Below, piece after piece: positions 42,034 to 49,877 of a stretch of DNA of 64,000 nt. The notes beneath the pieces are model-generated. The model had not been told where the DNA came from and did not search any database. It saw only the letters and a list, made by a program, of their open reading frames with translations. Position numbers and translations under genes: made by a program. Position 1 is the stretch's first letter. The number at the start of each line of letters is the position of its first letter. The stretch comes from Pseudomonas sp. 8O (GTDB taxonomy: Bacteria > Pseudomonadota > Gammaproteobacteria > Pseudomonadales > Pseudomonadaceae), in contig NZ_LR733265.1 in NCBI RefSeq assembly GCF_902506495.1, positions 746,098-810,097 on the forward strand. Direction: 5' to 3'.

Positions 42034-44052
42034 TCAGAGTCCTGTGTGCTCGGGCAGGGAGGCCAGCGGCAGGCGCAGGGTGAAACAGGTGCCCTGGCCT
42101 GGCATCGAGTGGACCTCCATTTGCCCTTTGTGATTGTTGGTGATGATGAAGTAGGAGACCGCCAGGCCGAGTCCGGTGCCCTGGCCGACCTCCTTGGTGG
42201 TGAAGAAGGGTTCGAAGATGCGTTTGCGCACCGTCTCGCTCATGCCGGTGCCGTTATCCTCCACCTGGACTTCCGCCCAACTGCCGGCCTGCCGAGTGCG
42301 CAGGATGATGCGGCCGGGCTCGGTGTCCTGGTCGCGTTGGTGAATGGCCTGGGCAGCGTTCTTCAGCAGGTTGAGCAGCACCTGCTCCAGTTCGTTGGCG
42401 GTGCCGGCCACCGGGCCCAGCAGCGGATCGAACTGGCGCACGATCTCCAGGGCCTTGAAGTCGAAACTGTCGGTCAGGTCGAAGTCATTGCCGGCGATCT
42501 CCAGGGCCTGGTCGATCAGCGCCGGCAGATCGCAGGGCGATAGCTGGCGGTCGCTACGCCGGCTGAAACTGAGCATGTGGCTGACGATCTTGGCGGCGCG
42601 CTGGCCGGCCTGCTGGATGCCGTCGAGCAGGCGCGGTACCTCGCGTGCCTCCATGTAATGCTCAATGGCAGGCAGGCTGACGCCGGCCTGCTCGGCCTGT
42701 TCGACGTTCTTTTCCAGGCTCGGCGACAGGCGTCGGCGGATGTTCTGCACGTTGTGCAGGATGGCGCCGAGTGGGTTATTGATTTCATGTGCCATGCCTG
42801 CCGCCAGGCCGCCGACTGAAAGCATCTTCTCCGACTGCACCATCATTTCTTCCAGGGCCAGGCGCTGGGTGATGTCGTCGATACGGATCACCACGCCCCG
42901 GCCGGCACTGCCCATAAGTGGGTAGAAGGTCAGGGCGTAGTGGTGGGGCTCTTCATCCTTGTGCCAGGTAACGCGCTCGATCTTCTCTACGCGATGTTGC
43001 TCGGCGGTGCGTTTGAGCTGCGCGAGAAAGGGTTTGAGTGGCGGGAAGGCAAGAAACACCGGCTGGTTCAGCGCTTCTTCCAGGCGCGTACCGGACAGGG
43101 CGCTGGCTTCCTGATTCCACTGCGTCACGTAGAGCTGTTCGTCGAGAGCGATCAGCGCCGAAGGCATGGAGTCGATGATGCTGTTGAGGTAGTTCTGAAA
43201 ACCGGTGAGTTTCTTCTCGATCTTGCTGCGCACCTGCACTTCCAGCTCCAACTTGCGGTTGGAGTGGCGGGTTTCCTCGGCCAGGCTCTGCGCCTGATCG
43301 AAGGCCTGCTGGGCGTCGTCGCGGGCACGCTTGAGCTGCTGCTCGCGGGCCTCCATGCGCATCAGCATGGTGTTGAACGCATCGGCCAGGCTGCCGATCT
43401 CGTCCTGATTGCCGCGATTGGCGCGCAGCGCATAGTTCTCTTCGCGGGTGACCTGGCGTGACAATTCTTCCAGGCGGCGAATGGGTTTGGTCACCAGGCG
43501 TTTGATCTGCCTGGCCACCAGCATCCACAGCAGCACGCTGAACGCCAGAATGACCAGGCTTGCGGTCAGGGTTCCTGTATAGAACGCGCCAGGCAATTCG
43601 CTGGAAGCCACCAGCAGCAGGGCGCCGGGACGACCACTGGGATGCGGCAGGTCGACCAGCAGGTTGGTGCGAAAGGCTGTTTCGCGCCAGTTCTGCAACT
43701 GGCCCAGTTGCTGCGGCAGCTGCAGTTTTTCCCCTCGCTGCAGTTGTGCCAGGCTGTTGCCATTGCTGTCGTAGATAACCGCTGCGCGCAGGGGGGCATA
43801 GTCATCCAGGCGTTTGAGTACGGCCTCGGCCGATGCTGACGAGTGCAAGGCCTCCTTGCTCAGCGTCGGGCTGGCGATCAGGCGACCGAGGGTGTGCAGG
43901 GCCTGCGGTGCCATGCTCTCCTGGGTGATCCAGTAGGCTGCGCTGATGAAAGCCAGATTGGCCACCAGCATCACAGCGGCGAGCAACACCAGCAGCGCGG
44001 CGAGCAGTTTGCGGCCCACTGGCAGATTTTCGAGGCGCTGACGCAGTCTCAT
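42034..44052 (-). CDS. Membrane sensor histidine kinase
   Basis: 672 residues. TM1 about 13-40, periplasmic sensor about 41-160, TM2 about 165-188, HAMP about 188-240 (RQIKRLVTKPIRRLEELSRQ), coiled-coil to about 285, PAS domain about 290-395 (IDSMPSALIALDEQLYVTQW), HisKA with His near 421 in MAHEINNPLGAILHNVQNIR, and HATPase with GNEL-type regions LEQVLLNLLKNAAQAI, DNGTGM and GQGTGLGLAVSYFI. No receiver domain, so it signals to a separate regulator, probably the response regulator two genes upstream. Signal unknown. Confidence 0.93.
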   Translation of the reverse strand: MRLRQRLENLPVGRKLLAALLVLLAAVMLVANLAFISAAYWITQESMAPQALHTLGRLIASPTLSKEALHSSASAEAVLKRLDDYAPLRAAVIYDSNGNSLAQLQRGEKLQLPQQLGQLQNWRETAFRTNLLVDLPHPSGRPGALLLVASSELPGAFYTGTLTASLVILAFSVLLWMLVARQIKRLVTKPIRRLEELSRQVTREENYALRANRGNQDEIGSLADAFNTMLMRMEAREQQLKRARDDAQQAFDQAQSLAEETRHSNRKLELEVQVRSKIEKKLTGFQNYLNSIIDSMPSALIALDEQLYVTQWNQEASALSGTRLEEALNQPVFLAFPPLKPFLAQLKRTAEQHRVEKIERVTWHKDEEPHHYALTFYPLMGSAGRGVVIRIDDITQRLALEEMMVQSEKMLSVGGLAAGMAHEINNPLGAILHNVQNIRRRLSPSLEKNVEQAEQAGVSLPAIEHYMEAREVPRLLDGIQQAGQRAAKIVSHMLSFSRRSDRQLSPCDLPALIDQALEIAGNDFDLTDSFDFKALEIVRQFDPLLGPVAGTANELEQVLLNLLKNAAQAIHQRDQDTEPGRIILRTRQAGSWAEVQVEDNGTGMSETVRKRIFEPFFTTKEVGQGTGLGLAVSYFIITNNHKGQMEVHSMPGQGTCFTLRLPLASLPEHTGL

Positions 44053-44125
44053 GAGGTTATCGTTGTGGTGAGTGAAGGCGGCAGGTTAGCGCGGCTGTCA
44101 GGCCATTGCCTACTGCCTGTGCGGG

Positions 44126-44140
44126 GCGGGTGCAACCCGC
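44126..44140. repeat. Small inverted repeat between panE-like gene and kinase
   Basis: GCGGGT-GCA-ACCCGC in the 125-bp gap between 44053 and 44177. It could be an intercistronic hairpin lowering read-through from the panE-like gene into the kinase gene. No T-run follows on the reverse strand. Confidence 0.3.
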
Positions 44141-44177
44141 CAAGCTGCGAGCGATGGGTTACACCCGGCCTGCGTAC

Positions 44178-45089
44178 TCAATCGAGAGGCAAACCTCGTT
44201 CACGCAGGTGGCTCAGCAGGCGCTGCTGCAGATGCTGCAGGTGCGGCACATGCAGTTGATGACGTTGCGCCGAGGCGCAGGCGTAGCCAAGCAGATAGCT
44301 GATCTCGGTGCGACGTCCCTGAGTGACGTCCTGATGCATGGACGAATAGTTCGCTGCGGTGGCGCTGATCACGCGCTGTACCTCTTCATGCAGATTCTCT
44401 GCGGCTGCGGGCTGGCCGCAGCGTTGCAGCAGCTCGTCGAGTTCGGTGCACAGGGTGGCGACTTCGGCAGGGTGCTCGGTCAGGCCGCCATTACGACAGT
44501 CGTGCAGAACGGTGAGCGGGTTGATCGCGCAGTTCAGCGCCAGCTTGCGCCACAGGCGCGCGAGGATATCCGGACTCCACTGGTGAGCGATGCCGGCACG
44601 CTGCAGTTCGCCCAGCCAGGCTGGCGGCCGGGGATCGCGCGGGTCTCCCAGCCAGTTGTGACCGTGGCCGGCGAACACCACCTGAAAGTCGCTAGGGCGA
44701 AAAGCGCCTTCGGTACTGGAGACGAAAAGGCAGCGCTGCCTGGGGAGGCGTTGGGCGACTTCATCCTGGCTGCCCAGGCCATTCTGCAACAGCAGCAGCT
44801 CGGCACCCGGGGCCAGGCGTTCGGCGATGGTCGCCACCGCGCTTTGTGCGTCATAGGCCTTGCAGGCGAGCAGCAGGCGATGGATTGGCGTATCCGCTTG
44901 CGGCAACTCTGCGGCAATGGCGTATTGCTGAGGCTGGCCTGCCTCGACCAGCGTTACCCCGCCGGCCTGGCGATAGGCTTCGAGGCGTTGCGGGTTGCGC
45001 AGGATCAGCCTGACTGGCAGGCCGGCACGGGCCAGGCGTGCAGCCCAGAGGCTGCCGAGGCTGCCGGCACCGAGGATGTGCCAGGTCAC
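44178..45089 (-). CDS. panE: 2-dehydropantoate 2-reductase family protein
   Basis: 303 residues from GTG 45089, overlapping the response-regulator stop (GTGA). NADPH-dependent reduction of ketopantoate to pantoate in pantothenate/CoA synthesis is the family reaction. Rossmann motif WHILGAGSLGSLWAARLARA, later ACKAYDAQSAVATIAE, LLLQNGLGSQ, and the catalytic-Lys region LWRKLALNCAINPLTVLHDC. It also has the C-terminal helical domain with the family SSMHQDVTQGRRTEI motif. Embedded between signalling genes; the enzyme could be the housekeeping PanE or a paralogue. Confidence 0.9.
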   Translation of the reverse strand: MTWHILGAGSLGSLWAARLARAGLPVRLILRNPQRLEAYRQAGGVTLVEAGQPQQYAIAAELPQADTPIHRLLLACKAYDAQSAVATIAERLAPGAELLLLQNGLGSQDEVAQRLPRQRCLFVSSTEGAFRPSDFQVVFAGHGHNWLGDPRDPRPPAWLGELQRAGIAHQWSPDILARLWRKLALNCAINPLTVLHDCRNGGLTEHPAEVATLCTELDELLQRCGQPAAAENLHEEVQRVISATAANYSSMHQDVTQGRRTEISYLLGYACASAQRHQLHVPHLQHLQQRLLSHLRERGLPLD

Positions 45090-46048
45090 GGCAGAGGTAG
45101 GCGCATGGCTGCGACCCGGCCGCTGGCGTAAGACTCTGGCAGCAGATTTTGCGCATGCTGAATCAGTTGTTCGGGATCAGTGGGCAGCACCTTGGCGTCC
45201 AGGCCGACCAGGCTGATACCGGCTTTCAGCGTAATGAAACCTTCGCTGGTCTTGAACGCTTTGAAGTTGAGGCCTTCGTGCAGGCGCTTGAAGCTGCTCG
45301 GTGAGCACTCGTGCAGATCTTCGAGCAGGGTGATAAGGCCGAAGTGGTTGTCATCCAGGCGCGTCAGCACGTCCAGTGGCCTGACAAGCTGCTGCAGGCG
45401 TCGTGCGACGCCATGCAGCAGTTCGTTGAAGAAGCGGTCACCGTACTGGTTGCGCAGCTGACCGGCGTCCTGCAGGCCGATCAGCAGGTAGCACACGGCG
45501 CCGCCTCGAGATTCGATCTGGCGCAGGCTGTCGGTGAGCTTCTGGCGCAGATAGCGCGGGTTACCCAGGCCGGTGAGTGGATCGACCAGATTGCGTCGCT
45601 CCAGGCTGGCTATGTTCTGCGTCAGCATGCGGTTTTCGTGCAGCAGGCGCTGCAGGGTGTTGCACAGGCGATCAGCGGCGTACACGCGTGGCACCAACTG
45701 TTCGTTCATGGCTGCCTTGCTGATGAAGTCATCGACGCCACGGTCGAAGGCTTCGCCCAGGACGTTTTCGCCTTCCTTGCCGGTCAGCAGGATGATGTAG
45801 GTGTAGTGGTCGGCGGTCTCGTCCAGCTGGCGTACCCGTGCGGTCAGCTCCAGGCCGTCGATCTCGGGCATCAGCCAGTCGGCCAGAAGCACGCTGGCGG
45901 GGCGCTGTTCGAGCAGTTGCAGCGCCTCGCTGGCGCTGCTGGCGAAGCGCACGTCCTGATAGCCGGCCTGGCTCAGTGCGCGACCGATCATGGCACTGGA
46001 GAACTTGGCGTCGTCCACCACCAGGATGCTGAGATGGGGGTTGGGCAT
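45086..46048 (-). CDS. Response regulator with degenerate GGDEF domain
   Basis: 320 residues. REC domain about 6-125: LSILVVDDAKFSSAMIGRAL, phospho-acceptor Asp57 in LLADWLMPEIDGLEL, and conserved Thr/Lys regions (ILLTGKEGENV, FISKA). After a helix (about 125-160) comes a GGDEF-fold domain, DPLTGLGNPRYLRQKLTDSL, but the signature GGDEF loop reads LDDNHF, lacking the glycines and the catalytic Glu. It is therefore unlikely to synthesise c-di-GMP and may be a protein- or nucleotide-binding output. First gene of the reverse operon with panE and the kinase, its likely partner. Confidence 0.92.
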   Translation of the reverse strand: MPNPHLSILVVDDAKFSSAMIGRALSQAGYQDVRFASSASEALQLLEQRPASVLLADWLMPEIDGLELTARVRQLDETADHYTYIILLTGKEGENVLGEAFDRGVDDFISKAAMNEQLVPRVYAADRLCNTLQRLLHENRMLTQNIASLERRNLVDPLTGLGNPRYLRQKLTDSLRQIESRGGAVCYLLIGLQDAGQLRNQYGDRFFNELLHGVARRLQQLVRPLDVLTRLDDNHFGLITLLEDLHECSPSSFKRLHEGLNFKAFKTSEGFITLKAGISLVGLDAKVLPTDPEQLIQHAQNLLPESYASGRVAAMRLPLP

Positions 46049-46103
46049 GGGGCTGGCTCGCAGACAGAGAGGAAGGACGCCAAACGGCGTGTATCAGTCT
46101 GGA

Positions 46104-46109
46104 TATAAT
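46104..46109 (+). promoter_or_regulatory. Consensus -10 element upstream of yajQ
   Basis: A perfect TATAAT lies 78 bases before the yajQ start in the 138-bp divergent interval. No good -35 was found at the expected distance. Confidence 0.45.
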
Positions 46110-46186
46110 GGGCCCGCCATAGTTATCGTCAAGTCAGGCGCGTTCACTCCGTGAAGAGGATCGCGCCGTCCATCAGGAGCCCGCTC

Positions 46187-46666
46187 ATGCCTTCGTTCGA
46201 CATCGTGTCTGAACTGGACAAACACGAACTGACCAATGCGGTCGACAATGCCATCAAGGAGCTCGACCGCCGTTTCGACCTGCGTGGTAAATGCAGCATC
46301 GAGAGCAAGGACAAGGCGCTGACCTTGACCGCCGAAGCCGAGTTCATGCTCGAGCAGATGCTCGACATCGTGCGCAGCAGCCTGGTCAAGCGCAAGATCG
46401 ACTGCCAATGCCTGGAAACCAAGGAGCCCTATGCCTCGGGCAAGGTGATGAAGCAGGAAGTCACCTTCCGTGAAGGGATCGACAAGGAGCTGGCGAAGAA
46501 GATCGTCGCCCATATCAAGGATGCCAAGCTCAAGGTGCAGGCCGCGATCCAGGGTGAGCAGGTGCGCGTCACCGGCAAGAAGCGCGACGACCTGCAGGAA
46601 GCCATCGCGCTGCTGCGTGGTCACGAATTCGGCATGCCGCTGCAGTACAACAACTTTCGCGATTGA
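46187..46666 (+). CDS. yajQ: YajQ family nucleotide-binding protein
   Basis: 159 residues, normal length; start fixed by AGGAG upstream of 46187 and by the canonical MPSFDIVSELDKHELTNAVD. Two ferredoxin-like domains; FDLRGKCSIESKDKALTLTA and VTFREGIDKELAKKIVAHIK are typical, ending HEFGMPLQYNNFRD. Members bind nucleotides and RNA-like ligands, and some in Xanthomonas and Pseudomonas are reported c-di-GMP-binding effectors. It diverges from the degenerate-GGDEF regulator. Confidence 0.95.
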   Translation: MPSFDIVSELDKHELTNAVDNAIKELDRRFDLRGKCSIESKDKALTLTAEAEFMLEQMLDIVRSSLVKRKIDCQCLETKEPYASGKVMKQEVTFREGIDKELAKKIVAHIKDAKLKVQAAIQGEQVRVTGKKRDDLQEAIALLRGHEFGMPLQYNNFRD

Positions 46667-46770
46667 ACCTTTGTGGCGCTGAGGCGTCGCAGGCTAGGTT
46701 GATAGCATTTTGACCGCCATGGCATGCCATGGCGGTTTCGTTTCATGCACAGGAAAACGGGAGTACCCCT

Positions 46771-47598
46771 ATGGAGATGAACGTCGACGAACTGGTCAAG
46801 CTGTCCGAGGCCTGGCTGCCTGTGGTGCTTGAGTACAGCGGCAAGCTGACCCTGGCACTGATCACGCTGCTGATCGGTTGGTGGCTGATCAGCAGGCTCA
46901 CCTCCAGCATCGGGCGCATGCTCGAGGCGCGCAAGGTCGATCGGGCGCTGAGCAGTTTTATCAGCAGCCTGGTCAGCATCGTGCTGCGCATTCTGCTGCT
47001 GATCAGCGTGGCGTCGATGATCGGTGTGGAGACCACTTCGTTCATCGCCATGATCGGTGCAGCGGGGCTGGCCATTGGCCTGGCGCTGCAGGGCAGTCTG
47101 GCCAACTTTGCGGGCGGCGTGCTGATCATGCTGTTTCGCCCGTTCCGCGCGGGCGACTGGATCGAGGGGCAGGGCGTTTCCGGTAGCGTCGACAGCATCC
47201 AGATCTTCCACACCACGCTGAAAACGGCGGACAACAAGGTGGTGATCGTACCGAATGGCGCGCTGTCCAACGGTCATATCACCAATTACTCGCGTGAGCC
47301 GCGTCGGCGTGCCGATATCAATATCGGCATCGACTACTCCAGCGATATCAAGCGTGCCCGTGAAGTGCTGCTTGATATCGCCAAGGACCCGCGAGTACAG
47401 CTTGACCCTGCACCCGTGGTTTTCGTGACCGGGCTGGGTGAAAGCGCCGTGAACATCTCGCTGCGCGTATGGGTGGCGACCGGTGATTTCTGGCCGGTGA
47501 CCTTCGAGTTCACCGAACTGGCCAAGGAGCGTCTGACCGAGGCGGGTATTGGTATTCCGTTCCCGCAACGGGTGGTGCATCTGGCCAAGGCTGATTGA
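46771..47598 (+). CDS. mscS: Small-conductance mechanosensitive channel (MscS family)
   Basis: 275 residues, the size of E. coli MscS (YggB). Three N-terminal helices: LTLALITLLIGWWLISR, SIVLRILLLISVASMIGV, and the pore-lining TM3 around IAMIGAAGLAIGLALQGSLA with its Gly/Ala packing, then NFAGGVLIMLFRPFRAGDWI, which begins the cytoplasmic beta domain. The C-terminal alpha-beta cage follows (YSREPRRRADINIGIDYSSD). It releases solutes on hypo-osmotic shock. GGGAG precedes ATG 46771; ATG 46777 is an alternative. Confidence 0.95.
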   Translation: MEMNVDELVKLSEAWLPVVLEYSGKLTLALITLLIGWWLISRLTSSIGRMLEARKVDRALSSFISSLVSIVLRILLLISVASMIGVETTSFIAMIGAAGLAIGLALQGSLANFAGGVLIMLFRPFRAGDWIEGQGVSGSVDSIQIFHTTLKTADNKVVIVPNGALSNGHITNYSREPRRRADINIGIDYSSDIKRAREVLLDIAKDPRVQLDPAPVVFVTGLGESAVNISLRVWVATGDFWPVTFEFTELAKERLTEAGIGIPFPQRVVHLAKAD

Positions 47599-47608
47599 CA
47601 CTCACCAC

Positions 47609-47639
47609 AAAAAAGCCCCGGTCGATCCGGGGCTTTTTT
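47609..47639. terminator. Bidirectional terminator between mscS and ampG
   Basis: AAAAAAGCCCCGG (47609-47621) and CCGGGGCTTTTTT (47627-47639) around a 5-base loop. The A-run and T-run allow termination from both sides for the convergent genes. Confidence 0.95.
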
Positions 47640-47649
47640 GTGCCTGTGA

Positions 47650-49446
47650 TCAGGCATTTTCGACTGCAGGTGGCGTCGTCTCAGGCACCGCTTGGCGTTT
47701 ATCGCGACGCCACTGGATAACGATGAGCAGCAGTGTCGGTATACCCATCAGCGCCGTGGCAAGGAAGAAGTGAGCGTAGCCGAGGCTTTCCACCATTACG
47801 CCGGAATAGCCGCCGATCAGGCGCGGCAGCAACAGCATGATGGAGCTGAGCAGGGCGTACTGGGTGGCCGAGAATTTCAGGTTGGTCAGGCTCGACAGGT
47901 AGGCCACGAATGCCGAGGTGGCGAGGCCGGCGCTGAAGTTGTCGCAGCTGATGGTGACAATCAGCATGTTCAGGTGCGGGCCCATGCCCACCAGCAGCAT
48001 GAACATCAGGTTGGTGGCCGCCGATGCGGTAGCGCCGATCAGCAGAATCGGCATGATGCCGAAACGCACGATCAACAGGCCACCGACTCCGGCGCCGAGC
48101 AACGTCATCACCAGACCGAAGACCTTGCTGACATTGGCGATCTGTTCTTTTGTGAAGCCCTGGTCGATGTAGAAAACGTTGGCCATCACGCCCATGACGG
48201 TATCCGACAGGCGATAGGTGGCGATCAGGCTCAGCAGCAGCAGGGCCTGCCAGCGGTAGCGCACGATGAAATCGTTGATCGGCGTGAGCACCGGTGCCAT
48301 GCCGCCCCAGAACAGGCTGGAGATCGACAGGCTGGTGAGCAGGGTATAGAGCAGTGCACGCAGGAAGGCGCGGTCGTAGTAGAGCAACTCCTGCAGGCTT
48401 ATCTGGCCCTGGAACAGCAGCATCACGTCACTTTCGTAGAACTGGGTGATCATGGCCGGGATTGCGATCAACAGAATGATCAGCAGCAGCACGGAAAGTA
48501 GCTGGTGGAAGAACCCGTACCTCGCCGCAGCCGTTTTCAGTACCGGTGCCAGCCCGCCCCAGAACAGCCCGGATGCGCAGACGCAGGCCAGGGTGCTGTA
48601 GAGCATGGCACGCAGGAAGGCGCGGTCGTTGTAGAGCAGTTCCTGCATGCTGACGTCGCCAAGCAGCATCGGCACCAGATCGCTCTGGTAGAACTGGATG
48701 AACATGGTCGGCACGGCGATGATCAGCATGATGACCGCACTGATCGCCAGCAACTGGTGGAAGAAACCGTGCTTGGGTGGTGCGACATTGATGTGTGGCG
48801 GTGCCGGTGGCTCGCGCATCCAGATGGAGGTGAGCAGGCCCGGCAGCATCAGCAGGGCAAAGAGCATGTAGGTACCGGTCCAGGCGCCGAACTGGTAGTC
48901 CTTGGCGGTCGAGCCGAAGCCTTCGGCGAAATACAGCGCGCCAGCGGTGGCCAGGAGCGCGGCAACCCGGTAGCCGGTCATGTAGGCAGCAGCCAGCGCG
49001 GCCTGATGCTCGTCGCCGAGAATTTCCAGGCGGTAGGCGTCTACGGCGATGTCCTGAGTGGCCGAGGCGAAGGCCACCAGCACGGCGAGGGCGATCAACG
49101 AGGACAGGTGCGTCTGCGGATCGTAATTGGCCATGCCGATCAGACCGATGGCGACCAGGCCCTGCGACAGCACCAGCCAGGAGCGGCGCCGGCCAAGCTT
49201 GCCCAGCAATGGCAGGCGCCACTGGTCGAGCATTGGCGCCCACACCCATTTGAAGGCATAGGCCAGGCCAATGAGGCTGGCGAAACCGATGGTCTCGCGT
49301 GCCACACCGGCTTCGCGCAGCCATACCGAAAGGGTCGAGAACACCAGCATGTAGGGCAGGCCGGCGGCGAAGCCCAGAAGTAACAAAGCTAGTGTGGCGG
49401 GGTTGGCGTAGGTCGCGAGGGCTTCTCGCCAGGATTTGCGTGGCAT
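47650..49446 (-). CDS. ampG: Muropeptide permease AmpG
   Basis: 598 residues, MFS family inner-membrane importer of anhydro-muropeptides (GlcNAc-anhMurNAc-peptides) for cell-wall recycling and AmpC induction. Starts MPRKSWREALATYANPATLA with LLLLGFAAGLPYMLVFSTLS as first helix; ATQDIAVDAYRLEILGDEHQ is an AmpG hallmark. It is about 100 residues longer than E. coli AmpG because of a tandem duplication: residues 226-309 and 310-393 are two similar 84-residue copies (each beginning GFFHQLL and ending FWGGxAPVL). I recall P. aeruginosa AmpG having nearly the same length. Downstream of the alkyltransferase-like gene by 40 bp. Confidence 0.95.
   Translation of the reverse strand: MPRKSWREALATYANPATLALLLLGFAAGLPYMLVFSTLSVWLREAGVARETIGFASLIGLAYAFKWVWAPMLDQWRLPLLGKLGRRRSWLVLSQGLVAIGLIGMANYDPQTHLSSLIALAVLVAFASATQDIAVDAYRLEILGDEHQAALAAAYMTGYRVAALLATAGALYFAEGFGSTAKDYQFGAWTGTYMLFALLMLPGLLTSIWMREPPAPPHINVAPPKHGFFHQLLAISAVIMLIIAVPTMFIQFYQSDLVPMLLGDVSMQELLYNDRAFLRAMLYSTLACVCASGLFWGGLAPVLKTAAARYGFFHQLLSVLLLIILLIAIPAMITQFYESDVMLLFQGQISLQELLYYDRAFLRALLYTLLTSLSISSLFWGGMAPVLTPINDFIVRYRWQALLLLSLIATYRLSDTVMGVMANVFYIDQGFTKEQIANVSKVFGLVMTLLGAGVGGLLIVRFGIMPILLIGATASAATNLMFMLLVGMGPHLNMLIVTISCDNFSAGLATSAFVAYLSSLTNLKFSATQYALLSSIMLLLPRLIGGYSGVMVESLGYAHFFLATALMGIPTLLLIVIQWRRDKRQAVPETTPPAVENA
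48268..48771 (-). repeat. In-frame 252-bp tandem duplication inside ampG
   Basis: Copies at 48520-48771 and 48268-48519, period exactly 252 bp (84 codons). Nucleotide identity is obvious, for example CCGCCCCAGAACAG at 48302 and 48554, and CTGGTGGAAGAA at 48502 and 48754. About half of the residues are identical between the copies. Confidence 0.9.
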
Positions 49447-49486
49447 CAGGCTCGAATCTGGGGTGGAAAAATGAATAGCGCGCACT

Positions 49487-49861
49487 CTAACTGCTGTGCT
49501 CCATCGGGCGCCAGCCGTGACGACGCATATCCACACGTTCATTCAGGATACTGATGCCTTCTGCACGCAAGCGCGCCCGCTGTTCGGCGCCGGAAGCGCT
49601 GCCGGCGGTCAGGCTGAGGCGGCCTCCAGCGGCGATGACGCGGTGCCAAGGTAGCGTGGTGCCATCTGGCAACTGGCTCAGCGTACGCCCGACCCAGCGC
49701 GCGGCGCGGCCAAGACCGGCTAATTGCGCCAGTTCGCCATAGCTGACGACCTTGCCTTCCGGCACCTGTGCCAATACCAGATACAGCGCTTCGCGACGCG
49801 TCTCCAGGCTTGCCGGTGGTGGTGCCTGCCATGCAGACTCTGGCGGTTTCGTCTTGGCCAT
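49487..49861 (-). CDS. Alkyltransferase-like protein (ATL, MGMT-like)
   Basis: 124 residues with the C-terminal fold of O6-alkylguanine-DNA alkyltransferase: VPEGKVVSYGELAQLAGLGR (helix-turn-helix), ARWVGRTLSQLPDGTTLPWH (Arg finger and active-site region). The alkyl-accepting Cys of PCHRV is replaced by Trp72 (PWHRV), the mark of ATL/YbaZ proteins, which bind O6-alkylguanine lesions without repairing them and flag them for nucleotide excision repair. AAGGA precedes ATG 49861. The start lies only 16 bp from the divergent DUF481 gene. Confidence 0.92.
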   Translation of the reverse strand: MAKTKPPESAWQAPPPASLETRREALYLVLAQVPEGKVVSYGELAQLAGLGRAARWVGRTLSQLPDGTTLPWHRVIAAGGRLSLTAGSASGAEQRARLRAEGISILNERVDMRRHGWRPMEHSS

Positions 49862-49877
49862 AGGGTTCGTCCTTATC

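Noticed and set aside
44140..44177. GATGGGTTACACCC stretch as a second REP type.
   Set aside because: Only one copy was noticed in the window, so repeat status cannot be supported here.
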